Positions 6,932-14,536 of a stretch of 15,631 nt of DNA are shown piece by piece; the first letter of the stretch is position 1; each line of letters begins with the position of its first letter. The position numbers and the translations under genes were made by a program. This DNA is from Porticoccaceae bacterium (GTDB taxonomy: Bacteria; Pseudomonadota; Gammaproteobacteria; Pseudomonadales; Porticoccaceae), in NCBI GenBank assembly GCA_028822945.1, contig JAPKCN010000020.1:1-15631 (forward strand), read 5' to 3'. The notes below the pieces were generated by a model, which did not search any database, had not been told where the DNA came from, and worked only from the letters and a program-made list of their open reading frames with translations.

Positions 6932-9900
6932 TCAACCTACGATAACAGTTGGAACCAAATCTTTTATGGCACTGCGGGCAAAAATTTCATCAAAACTTGG
7001 GATCCGTCCCAGCGCAAAAATATTTTTCTGCTGCTGGTACAAAATCCACCCATAAGTCGCTGGGCTGTCCATCGACAAGACGGTGCGAAGATCTAATGTC
7101 AACTTAAAGTCGGCTAAGCGTTTATCGGCAATCATCGTCGCCAATTGGCTGTCCGTGTAGCCACTGACTGCATCACGTGAATACCTCAGCAGCCCATTCA
7201 TAAGACCAAAATCTTCAGTCAAAATAAGGTTTCGAGTATATTTAACAACGTCTGGATGGTCCACTGACGGCGCCTCCGGGACAGCCTTTAAAGCCAACTT
7301 TTGCGCCACGTCCAACACCGTATAAGTGTTGAGCAGGTGATACATCGTCTCACCTTCATGGGACCCATAATCGGGCGCCTCACCCTGCAGCACTGGGCTG
7401 CCATCGCGCCATGCGCGCTTAAGTTTGTTGACCTGATGAGCCGCCAGCGCCGTCGACAACTCTTCGAGAAGCTCTTTGCGTGGTTTGGTCGTTAAAATAG
7501 CATCGGAATCTTGATACTGCAGCAAGGCACGCGGCGTTAAGAAGGCAAAATTCTGGCGCTCCTGAGGCCAGTTGTCGACCAGCCATCGCGCCTTGCTCGA
7601 ACCGGTCGCCCGCAGGTGCCAGTGGAGTAGCAACTGAATAGCCTCGGCATGCACCTCTGCCATCGGATCGTGGTCGGTGAGCGAACCAACCAGGACCGAG
7701 TCGTGACTAACGCAATCGCTCAGCCGGTTGTAGGGATCATACTGATAGGCGAATCCACCTGACATACCATTACCATAACCCTTGGCAAAATGTCCTAAAT
7801 TGAGTACTGCCCCGTTGGTCATATACTCCGCGCAAAAATCGCCGACACCTTCGACCACGGCGGTCGCTCCAGAATTACGCACAGCGAAACGATCGCCAGC
7901 CTCGCCCTCGATAAAGGTTCGACCACCCGTCGCGCCGAATAGTGCAAAATTTCCAATCAATACATTGCTGGCGATAGCCGGCCCAGAAGACTCTGGTGCG
8001 CGGACAATAATTTGTCCACCGCAGGCAGTTTTGCCGACGCCGTCGTTACAGGTGCCGGTGTGGTCCAGAATCATGCCATCGTTGCAAAATGCTCCATAAG
8101 ACTGACCAGCCGAGCCATGCGTACGCAGACGCACACTCCCATCACGCAAAAACTTGCGGCCACGCGGGTCCTCGAGTATCGCAGGCAGCGCTAATCCTGG
8201 CTGCTGGTGATTGAGAAGCCGTTCGATGTCGATGGCTAGTTGCCCGCCAACACTTTTATTGCGGTTGTTAAGATGCACGCTGTGGGTATTTTCAACGCAG
8301 TCCTGTCGGCCCTCGATGAGAACAACTTTAAGCTGCTCCAAAAATCTGTCATCGACGGCGAAATCGCGCTCCATATAAATCGGTTCATCGATGCGGTACT
8401 CGTCGATACATGTCAGCATAGCGCGAACATCCAGCTGACCAACCGACGCGGGATGATCGAGCAGATGTAACAAGTTCGAGCGACCGCGAGCAGCGCGCAA
8501 CGACGGCAAACCCAATTTAGCAAGAATCTGACGCACGTCGTGAGCGATATTTAAGAGATACTGGGCAAGAGCGCGGGGGTCGCCGTCGAAAACCTCGGGG
8601 TTGGTAGTCAGGCCCGCCGGACACTTGATATTACAGTTTTTAGCCATTACGCACTTCAGCATCATCAATGCGGTGGTGCCAAACTCAAAACTATCACCGC
8701 CCATCAGCGCCGACTTAACCACGTCGGACCCAGTCTGGTGAGCACCGGAGCAACGCAGCACTACCTTTTGCCGAAGACCATTGGCGCATAGAGCCTGATG
8801 CACCTCCGCAATTCCCAGTTCTGCAGCCCGCCCGGTATATTTTAGCGAAGTCACGGACGCAGCGCCGGTACCGCCTGTGTTACCGGCAATATTGATGACA
8901 TCGGCACCGGCTTTGGCCACGCCGACGGCAATAGTCCCGACACCGTCCGACGAAACCAATTTGACCACAACACGCACCCGCGCCGCCTTAGCGTCATGGA
9001 TCAGCTGCGCTAAATCTTCGATAGAGTAGGTGTCATGGTGTGGCGGTGGCGAAATTAACTCGACGCCGGGAACACCGCCGCGAGCAGCAGCGATCTCTAC
9101 ATTAACCTTCGGGGCAGGCAACTGTCCACCCTCGCCAGGCTTAGCTCCCTGACCAATCTTAATCTCTACTTCTTCGAGCATCGGGTCGGCCAAATAACCC
9201 GCCCAAACGCCGAAGCGACCGGAGGCAAATTGCTTAATTCGAGACGCCCTAATGGTACCGTACCGCGAGATGTGCTCGCCGCCCTCGCCGCTATTCGACA
9301 TGCCGCCAACCATGTTAGTGCCATGCGCTACAGCTTCGTGTGCCGAAGCCACCAGTGCGCCGTGACTCATAGCACCAGATGCTAGCATTGGGGTAATTGA
9401 CGACGCTGGTTCCACCTCACTGAGCGCGATAGAGGGCGGTGCAACTCGCAGCCGACTGAGGTAATCGTAGGCTTCTCCAACCGCGCGTATGCGCAATATT
9501 TTAGCGCTTGTCACCGCGTCGGTGAGCGCATCACCAAAACGCATAGTCAGCGAGCATAACAGCGCGTGCAGTCGCGCCGAGGGGTCAGCAGCGCTATTAG
9601 TCGCGCCCAATCTTAGACTGAAAAACTGCTCGGGGTGTTCCTTGCAGGTAATACCATAAAAAGCAAAATCATTATTCCCAGCGCGATTAAAGCGCATCAT
9701 TTCAATACTGAAATCATCGGCGGTAACTGCATCGCTGACATCGGCAGGAAAATCTAGCACATCGCGCAGGGCGGCCGGACGCAAATTCCGCTCTTGAATC
9801 ATCGCCGAGGAGAATTCGCGGTAGCCATTAGTGATGCTAAATTCATTGATCGCGGCGGCGCTCAAACGCTCGAAGCTGGTATTAGCATAACCCTCATCGC

Positions 9901-12424
9901 TGATACCAAAAGCACCCTCCATGCGGTTTAGTGTCAACAGTCGCAATTGATCGACGCGCTCGTTATCGTGGTAGCGGTCAAAGGCTATTGGCTCCTCGGT
10001 GAGTTCGATAAAGCTGCGCACCGCAATCGTACCGTAGGAGTGGCCAGCACCTTCGGCGCGCTCTTTAAATAACCCAAGTATGGGGATGTCGCTCTCGGCG
10101 TTCACTCCGAGAGCGCATTGATGCCAGTCCGCACAAGCCTGAGCCAAGCGGTCAAATCCAACCCCTCCCACCGGCGAATACATATTGGGAAAGTAGCGCT
10201 TGAACACTGGGTCATTGGTCTTTAAAAAGTTAGGTTCGAAAAACTCTCCGCCCGAATAGCTCTCAACTGAGCACAAACCTACTTTGGCCATCGTTTTCAT
10301 CAACGCCTTTTCGGCCGCACTAGCGAACTTTTTAAATGCCAGATCGGCGTCATCAGAGAATTTTTCCTCTGCGCGCATCTGCACGCCCAGCGGATGAACC
10401 GCGGATGCACCAAATCCCAAAACACAGGCAATATGGTGTGATGAACATATCTGACCGCTCTCGACAATTAATGACGCGCGCAACCGCAAACCGCATTCAA
10501 TAAGTCGTTGGTTGACCGCTGACACCACCAATATCATCGGCAGCGCTGCTTTCTGCCGGGTTACCTGCCGATCGCTAACGATTATAATGCCGCCGCACGC
10601 GCGAGCAAAGCTCTCAGCGCGATCGCAGACAGTATCGATTGCCGCTACCATAGATTGCTGGTTGCTCGAGGGGTCGTCTACGAGTGGTGTATACAGCATT
10701 TGAAAACGGGCAACCGCAGTCTTAGACTGATGTCGAATTAGCAACATCTGCTGGTAATTCAAAATCGGTGATTGCACGACAATCTGCGGGGTCCCCTTAA
10801 AGCCGCTGTTCGGTTTACAACCCAACGCGACGCGCATCGTCATCCCCTGCGCTTCGCGGATCGAGTCCAACGGGGGGTTGGTCACCTGCGCAAAACGCTG
10901 CGAAAAGTACTTAGCAACACCACCCTCTTGATCTGACAGCGCATTAATGGCGTTGCCATAGCCCATCGCTGACACTTTCTCTGCGCCGGTCGCCAGCATT
11001 GGGTCCATCAAAAAGCGAAACACCTCCTGGTTATAGCGGTAAGCCACATAACGTCCGGCGCGCTCCAGATCACCCGTATAACGGGTTTCAGCATCGGCGG
11101 GCTGCTCCCCCTGCCCGACGAGATCTTCGATCCGCACTCGTGCCCGATCTAATAATTCAGCGTAATCGTGCTTTTGAGACAGCAATTCTAGCGCCTCGGC
11201 GGTGTCGTAGGTGCGCTGTTCTCGATGGTCGTAGTAGAGCATTCCACCAGCCTCAATACGACCTCGACGAATCACTTTTGCGTCGCCAAAATCGATCTGT
11301 CCGGCCTCCGACATCACAGCTAAATAGTCAGCCGTCTCAACCGTCCTAAGTGGCCGCAAACCCAGGCGATCGAGGCGTGCTCCTACAATATCTCCATCAC
11401 CAAAAATTAGCGCTGCAGGGCCATCATTTTTCTCTTCGTAAAGTGAAAAATATTCCAGCATAGCGCGCACAGATGGCGCCAAATTAAGGTCATTTTCCCA
11501 GGCAGGAGGCATCATCGAAACTACCGCCGTCACCAGATCGAGGCCATCTTCAACCACCCGCGACTGCAGCGTCTGATCGAGTCTACAACTGTCGGACTGG
11601 CCGTGTGGGCGTATGATGTCGTTCTCTTTGGCGCGGGCTAAGGCCGATTCGGAGAGGCGATTTTTTTTGTCGGTATTTAATTCACCGTTGTGGGCAATCA
11701 GCCTAAAAGGTTGTGCCATAGACGGATGGGGATCGGTATTGGTAGAAAAGCGCGTATGAAAATACATGGTATTTACGCTTTGCTGCTGAACGTTGAGATC
11801 GCGAAAATATGGAATAATCTCATTCGAGTTAAGGCGACCTTTGAGGACCTGCATCTTGGCTGAAAGCGACAGCGGATAGAGCCCTCTCAGTGCTTCAGTC
11901 TGATAGGCCTGAGCCTCGATTTCTAACAGCGCTCGATAGATGCTCTGATCGAGGGACGCACCGAAGCATCCGGTTGGCGTTGAAAAAATCCACTGCTTAA
12001 TTAGTAATTGATAGCCGATTGCGGCTGGACGCAGCACGTCATTGTTTACCTCGACATCCCGACACAGCAGTTTCCGCATACCCTGGTTCGCTAACGCGTC
12101 AACCACAAGAGCGTCGGCTAATTGATGTTGGCTGGCGTCGTTAGGGATAAAAAAATTGCCTACTACAAACTGTCCTCGCTGCAGCTCCAGACCGCTTACG
12201 TGGCAAAAAAATTCTAACGACAAATCGACGGAAATACCTGCTCCATCACCCACGCCCTCGGCCGACATACCCCCGCGATGAGGCACGGCACATAGTGCCT
12301 CATGGCCCTTGACTAAAAGGTCGTGGGACTGAATACCATCCTTGCGCGTCAAGAAGCCTACACCACAGCTATTTTTTTCAACGCTGCTATCGTAGAGGCC
12401 AAATTTTGTTTTATCAGTTGTCAA
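6932..12424 (-). CDS. gltB: Glutamate synthase large subunit, enlarged form
   Basis: Glutamate synthase (GOGAT) alpha-type subunit, converting glutamine plus 2-oxoglutarate to two glutamates. At 1830 residues it is about 340 longer than Escherichia coli GltB. C20 (NSCGVGF) is the Ntn glutaminase nucleophile exposed after propeptide removal; RFSTNT and AHNGELN (225-250) complete that site. The central domain spans about 430-790, the FMN synthase domain 1004-1300 (SNSGEGGE, QGAKPGEGGQLP, SPPPHHD, GGTGA), and the GXGXG domain 1385-1570. Cysteines C1258, C1264 and C1268 would bind the 3Fe-4S cluster, spaced C-X5-C-X3-C rather than the usual C-X5-C-X4-C. Extra segments lie at roughly 800-1000 and 1635-1830. 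The start is a TTG with a strong AGAGGAGAG site; it is required because the first internal Met (53) lies after C20. No gltD neighbours it. Confidence 0.93.
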   Translation of the reverse strand: MTTDKTKFGLYDSSVEKNSCGVGFLTRKDGIQSHDLLVKGHEALCAVPHRGGMSAEGVGDGAGISVDLSLEFFCHVSGLELQRGQFVVGNFFIPNDASQHQLADALVVDALANQGMRKLLCRDVEVNNDVLRPAAIGYQLLIKQWIFSTPTGCFGASLDQSIYRALLEIEAQAYQTEALRGLYPLSLSAKMQVLKGRLNSNEIIPYFRDLNVQQQSVNTMYFHTRFSTNTDPHPSMAQPFRLIAHNGELNTDKKNRLSESALARAKENDIIRPHGQSDSCRLDQTLQSRVVEDGLDLVTAVVSMMPPAWENDLNLAPSVRAMLEYFSLYEEKNDGPAALIFGDGDIVGARLDRLGLRPLRTVETADYLAVMSEAGQIDFGDAKVIRRGRIEAGGMLYYDHREQRTYDTAEALELLSQKHDYAELLDRARVRIEDLVGQGEQPADAETRYTGDLERAGRYVAYRYNQEVFRFLMDPMLATGAEKVSAMGYGNAINALSDQEGGVAKYFSQRFAQVTNPPLDSIREAQGMTMRVALGCKPNSGFKGTPQIVVQSPILNYQQMLLIRHQSKTAVARFQMLYTPLVDDPSSNQQSMVAAIDTVCDRAESFARACGGIIIVSDRQVTRQKAALPMILVVSAVNQRLIECGLRLRASLIVESGQICSSHHIACVLGFGASAVHPLGVQMRAEEKFSDDADLAFKKFASAAEKALMKTMAKVGLCSVESYSGGEFFEPNFLKTNDPVFKRYFPNMYSPVGGVGFDRLAQACADWHQCALGVNAESDIPILGLFKERAEGAGHSYGTIAVRSFIELTEEPIAFDRYHDNERVDQLRLLTLNRMEGAFGISDEGYANTSFERLSAAAINEFSITNGYREFSSAMIQERNLRPAALRDVLDFPADVSDAVTADDFSIEMMRFNRAGNNDFAFYGITCKEHPEQFFSLRLGATNSAADPSARLHALLCSLTMRFGDALTDAVTSAKILRIRAVGEAYDYLSRLRVAPPSIALSEVEPASSITPMLASGAMSHGALVASAHEAVAHGTNMVGGMSNSGEGGEHISRYGTIRASRIKQFASGRFGVWAGYLADPMLEEVEIKIGQGAKPGEGGQLPAPKVNVEIAAARGGVPGVELISPPPHHDTYSIEDLAQLIHDAKAARVRVVVKLVSSDGVGTIAVGVAKAGADVINIAGNTGGTGAASVTSLKYTGRAAELGIAEVHQALCANGLRQKVVLRCSGAHQTGSDVVKSALMGGDSFEFGTTALMMLKCVMAKNCNIKCPAGLTTNPEVFDGDPRALAQYLLNIAHDVRQILAKLGLPSLRAARGRSNLLHLLDHPASVGQLDVRAMLTCIDEYRIDEPIYMERDFAVDDRFLEQLKVVLIEGRQDCVENTHSVHLNNRNKSVGGQLAIDIERLLNHQQPGLALPAILEDPRGRKFLRDGSVRLRTHGSAGQSYGAFCNDGMILDHTGTCNDGVGKTACGGQIIVRAPESSGPAIASNVLIGNFALFGATGGRTFIEGEAGDRFAVRNSGATAVVEGVGDFCAEYMTNGAVLNLGHFAKGYGNGMSGGFAYQYDPYNRLSDCVSHDSVLVGSLTDHDPMAEVHAEAIQLLLHWHLRATGSSKARWLVDNWPQERQNFAFLTPRALLQYQDSDAILTTKPRKELLEELSTALAAHQVNKLKRAWRDGSPVLQGEAPDYGSHEGETMYHLLNTYTVLDVAQKLALKAVPEAPSVDHPDVVKYTRNLILTEDFGLMNGLLRYSRDAVSGYTDSQLATMIADKRLADFKLTLDLRTVLSMDSPATYGWILYQQQKNIFALGRIPSFDEIFARSAIKDLVPTVIVG

Positions 12425-12460
12425 ACAACACTCTCCTCTGTAGTCGTAATAAAGAATAAA

Positions 12461-12481
12461 GCACCCAGCGATGACGGTGCC
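12461..12481 (-). promoter_or_regulatory. Sigma-54-like promoter match or attenuator hairpin
   Basis: On the minus strand the sequence starting GGCAC has GC ten bases after GG (GG at 12481-12480, GC at 12469-12468), the spacing of a -24/-12 promoter, about 45 bases before the glutamate synthase start. Several consensus positions outside GGCAC and GC do not match. The same bases contain GCACC and GGTGC, which can pair and are followed by a T-rich stretch, so a terminator or attenuator is an equal reading. Confidence 0.3.
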
Positions 12482-12515
12482 TGCGAGGTAGATTTTCTGC
12501 GGGACTTTGCATACT

Positions 12516-12533
12516 TAACAATAAAAATTGTTA
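12516..12533. promoter_or_regulatory. Palindromic operator candidate upstream of glutamate synthase
   Basis: TAACAAT and ATTGTTA form a perfect 7-bp inverted repeat around AAAA. It is about 90 bases upstream of the glutamate synthase start and could bind a dimeric regulator. I cannot assign the regulator. Confidence 0.35.
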
Positions 12534-12717
12534 CAACTTGGTGCAATGTAATAACCTATTGGGGGGTAAAAAAACGCCATAGATGGACAATAATAAACAC
12601 CACAGATAAAGCAAACTAGCACTCCATTGCCGCTTCTACATGGACGGCTTCGGCGACGGATTTTAAATAATATAGCTTTATCTATGCATATACGAATAAA
12701 AATGTATACCTGGTTGC

Positions 12718-12738
12718 CTGGAAGAAATTTATTTCCAG
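12718..12738 (-). terminator. Hairpin downstream of the lipoprotein gene
   Basis: CTGGAA (12718-12723) and TTCCAG (12733-12738) form a 6-bp stem with a 9-base loop that can also pair internally. It is about 57 bases past the stop of the minus-strand FGE-family gene. A T5 run on the minus strand occurs only some 14 bases later, so termination here is uncertain. Confidence 0.35.
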
Positions 12739-12794
12739 CTCAACTTTAGGCCTTCTAGGTAGCTAACTCACGGCGTCTAAGGATCTCACAGACT

Positions 12795-13787
12795 CTAGGG
12801 CGCAGCCGTCAAAACCTTGACATTGGACGCTGTGCGAAAGCCTATATGTGACGACGGCAAGGTTACATCCTGCGCCTGCCGAGCTGCCGGTCTATAGCGT
12901 TGACAATAGTTATCAGAACATAGAAAAGAGCCTCCCTTGATGACTTTGACAACCGCGCCGGATTGTATAGGGGCATCAATATTTTTACTGCCCGACAAGT
13001 TTCGATCAGAGTGGAAAGGAGTCTGAGTCCACTCCCATAGATTTCCAGTCATATCGTATAGCGCGAAGCCGTTGCTGGCAAAACAGCCGACGGGCGCAAC
13101 CCCATAAAATCCGTCTAGGTTATTATTTATTTGCGGAAAACGACCCTGCCAAGTATTTGCCCGAGGCGATCCATCATGAGGCGCTTGATCGCCCCAAGCA
13201 TAAATGGCGCCCTCGAGCCCACCACGCGCCGCATATTCCCACTCGAGTTCGGTCGGCAAACGCCGACCCAACCAAGTGGCATAGGCGACAGCGTCGTTAT
13301 AGGTAACATGAACAACTGGATAGTACTCAAGACCCTCAATCGAACTCTGTGGCCCATGCGGACGCCGCCAGTTAGCACCCGCAACAAACTGCCACCAGTG
13401 CATTGTCGATGAAGTCCGACTGGCGGCTGGAGTAATAAATACTACCGAACCCGGCACTCGAAATTTGACTGGAATATCTGGATATTCCTCGGCGGTGAGG
13501 CCTCTTTCGGCATCCGTAAGATAGCCAGTCGCGACCACAAAGGCTCTGAACTGGCCATTTGTAACCTCGGTGATATCGATCTCAAAGTCACTCACAATGC
13601 GCTGCTGTGCCGGCCTCTCGTCTACATAGTAACGGTTGTCACCGAACTGGAATTTACCACCCTTGATGAGTACCGATGTATTAAATGCCGTTGTATTTAG
13701 ACAACTGGAGACCGGCGCGCTGGCTATCGATCGCTCGTCGCAACCAATCAGTACCGATATCAGAAGTGCAAAGATAACTCTCGACAA
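12795..13787 (-). CDS. Formylglycine-generating enzyme (SUMF1) family lipoprotein
   Basis: SUMF1/FGE-fold protein, 330 residues from the start chosen here. FGE oxidises a cysteine in sulfatases to formylglycine. The decisive feature is C290 and C295 in GGSFLCSDNYCQRYR, matching the catalytic copper-binding cysteine pair of true FGEs, which non-catalytic family members lack. Other family segments are ITEVTNGQF (about 72-80), GRRLPTELEWEYAARGG (174-190) and TGNLWEW (247-253). The N terminus is a lipoprotein signal with lipobox LIGC at C16; Asp follows the Cys, which in enterobacteria favours the inner membrane. I chose the TTG at 13787, which has AAAGG seven bases upstream and gives a compact signal peptide. 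The frame stays open to an ATG at 13886, which would add 33 residues and put the lipobox Cys at 49. No sulfatase gene lies nearby. Confidence 0.88.
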   Translation of the reverse strand: MSRVIFALLISVLIGCDERSIASAPVSSCLNTTAFNTSVLIKGGKFQFGDNRYYVDERPAQQRIVSDFEIDITEVTNGQFRAFVVATGYLTDAERGLTAEEYPDIPVKFRVPGSVVFITPAASRTSSTMHWWQFVAGANWRRPHGPQSSIEGLEYYPVVHVTYNDAVAYATWLGRRLPTELEWEYAARGGLEGAIYAWGDQAPHDGSPRANTWQGRFPQINNNLDGFYGVAPVGCFASNGFALYDMTGNLWEWTQTPFHSDRNLSGSKNIDAPIQSGAVVKVIKGGSFLCSDNYCQRYRPAARQAQDVTLPSSHIGFRTASNVKVLTAAP

Positions 13788-13961
13788 AAGCGCGCCTTTA
13801 AACCACAGCCAGGGTGCCCATATCTTTGCGTTAGACAAATAAGGGCACGCGCTATGGTGGTGGGTACATCGGTGGAATGTTGGCATTATTACGGTAGCTC
13901 ATAGTTAGTTTTTTACCGGCCCTCGAGCGCTGCGCCGAGCCCCCAGCGATACACTTGAGAA

Positions 13962-14015
13962 TATCATGGTCATGATAGTAGTGACAAAATAACGACAATT
14001 GTCGCGCTGCGACAA
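13962..14015. promoter_or_regulatory. Cluster of palindromes (operator candidates)
   Basis: Three inverted repeats lie in 54 bases: TATCATG-GT-CATGATA (13962-13977), the perfect 12-base CGACAATTGTCG (13993-14004), and TTGTCGC-GCT-GCGACAA (13999-14015), which shares a half-site with the second. A related GCGACA occurs near 14040. They lie upstream of the FGE-family gene on the minus strand. The repeated CGACAA half-site suggests cooperative binding of a dimeric regulator, which I cannot name. Confidence 0.45.
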
Positions 14016-14162
14016 ACATTTTCGGCCAACAACAAACATCGCGACACCTGATCTCTACGCCAGGCGCCACGAGTAACAGCACATCGCGAATTGTTTAGCG
14101 GCGCAACCGCCCGCGGTAACCTGCGAACAATAAGTAGAGGCGTACGCTTAAACTTGAACGCG

Positions 14163-14181
14163 AATGATAATAATTGCTATT
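14163..14181 (+). promoter_or_regulatory. Fur-family box upstream of the Ni-SOD operon
   Basis: The 19 bases AATGATAATAATTGCTATT match the palindromic Fur consensus AATGATAAT-N-ATTATCATT at 15 of 18 informative positions, with a perfect left half. It lies about 105 bases upstream of the first operon gene. A weak sigma-70 candidate, TTGCTA (14174-14179) and TAAACT (14198-14203) with an 18-base spacer, overlaps it, so occupancy would repress. Streptomyces sodN is controlled by Nur, a nickel-sensing Fur-family protein, so the regulator could be Fur or Nur-like. Confidence 0.75.
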
Positions 14182-14232
14182 CATAGGCAACTTGTCTAAA
14201 CTCTACGCTCGGTCGGGTTTGAGTCTCACGTT

Positions 14233-14244
14233 GTCTACGTAGAC
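14233..14244. promoter_or_regulatory. Perfect 12-base palindrome in the Ni-SOD leader
   Basis: GTCTACGTAGAC is a perfect palindrome between the Fur-like box and the first gene of the operon, about 45 bases before its start. It could be an operator half of a second control layer. No regulator can be assigned. Confidence 0.35.
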
Positions 14245-14287
14245 GGACCAATTTGATCGTTGAAAATGACTAATGAGGAAGCTTATT

Positions 14288-14536
14288 TTGAAAAAACTAG
14301 TTGTACTAGCACTGGTACTGACTGCGTCTAGCAGCGGTTTTGCCCACACTGACGGCGATTTTGTATTCTTTTATGACCGCGCAGTAATTGGACAAATATT
14401 GATCATGTTCTCAGTTATTTTAGGTACGCTTGCGGTTACCTTTGAACGCAACATGCCAGTTCCAGCGCCGATTAAACAGCGAGACAGCAATCTCGACTCG
14501 GCGATCGTCACCAGACTAGGAAGCTCAAATGTTTAA
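14288..14536 (+). CDS. Small membrane protein, first gene of the Ni-SOD operon
   Basis: I do not recognise a family. The chosen TTG start gives 82 residues: a Sec signal peptide (KKLVVLALVLTASSSGFA, probable cleavage before HTDGD), a short exported segment with FVFFYDRAVIG, one hydrophobic span (about residues 34-51, IGQILIMFSVILGTLAV), and a polar tail. A single-pass protein with its N terminus in the periplasm and its tail in the cytoplasm is likely. The TTG has AGGAAG six bases upstream; an in-frame ATG at 14273 would add five residues but has no ribosome site. The stop overlaps the sodN start by 8 bases (ATGTTTAA), so the two are translationally linked. The position suggests a role tied to Ni-SOD, such as metal supply or membrane tethering, but nothing in the sequence proves it. 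Confidence 0.75.
   Translation: MKKLVVLALVLTASSSGFAHTDGDFVFFYDRAVIGQILIMFSVILGTLAVTFERNMPVPAPIKQRDSNLDSAIVTRLGSSNV

Larger units (their letters stand above)
12425..12794. other. Regulatory region upstream of glutamate synthase
   Basis: No coding sequence is supported in these 370 bases. The region is AT-rich. It contains a strong ribosome site (about 12431-12439, minus strand), a GG-N10-GC sigma-54-like match that also forms a hairpin (12461-12481), a perfect inverted repeat TAACAAT-AAAA-ATTGTTA (12516-12533), and a hairpin just downstream of the lipoprotein gene (12718-12738). An A7/T7 run lies near 12570. Confidence 0.6.
13788..14287. other. Divergent control region between the FGE and Ni-SOD genes
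   Basis: About 500 bases separate the divergent starts. It holds palindromes at 13962-13977, 13993-14015, 14106-14117 and 14233-14244, and a Fur-like box at 14163-14181. A frame of 76 codons on the minus strand (13852-14082) has no recognisable product and is not called. If the FGE gene starts at the ATG at 13886, the region shortens accordingly. Confidence 0.6.

Noticed and set aside
6932..12424. Frameshift or artificial fusion explaining the long GOGAT
   Set aside because: The frame is continuous with all catalytic domains in order, and the added segments read as coherent protein rather than out-of-frame sequence.
12323..12619. 98-codon plus-strand frame over the GOGAT start
   Set aside because: It is antisense to the start and ribosome site of the glutamate synthase gene and has no product of its own.
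13852..14082. 76-codon minus-strand frame
   Set aside because: It overlaps the upstream end of the FGE frame, crosses several palindromes, and has no recognisable features.
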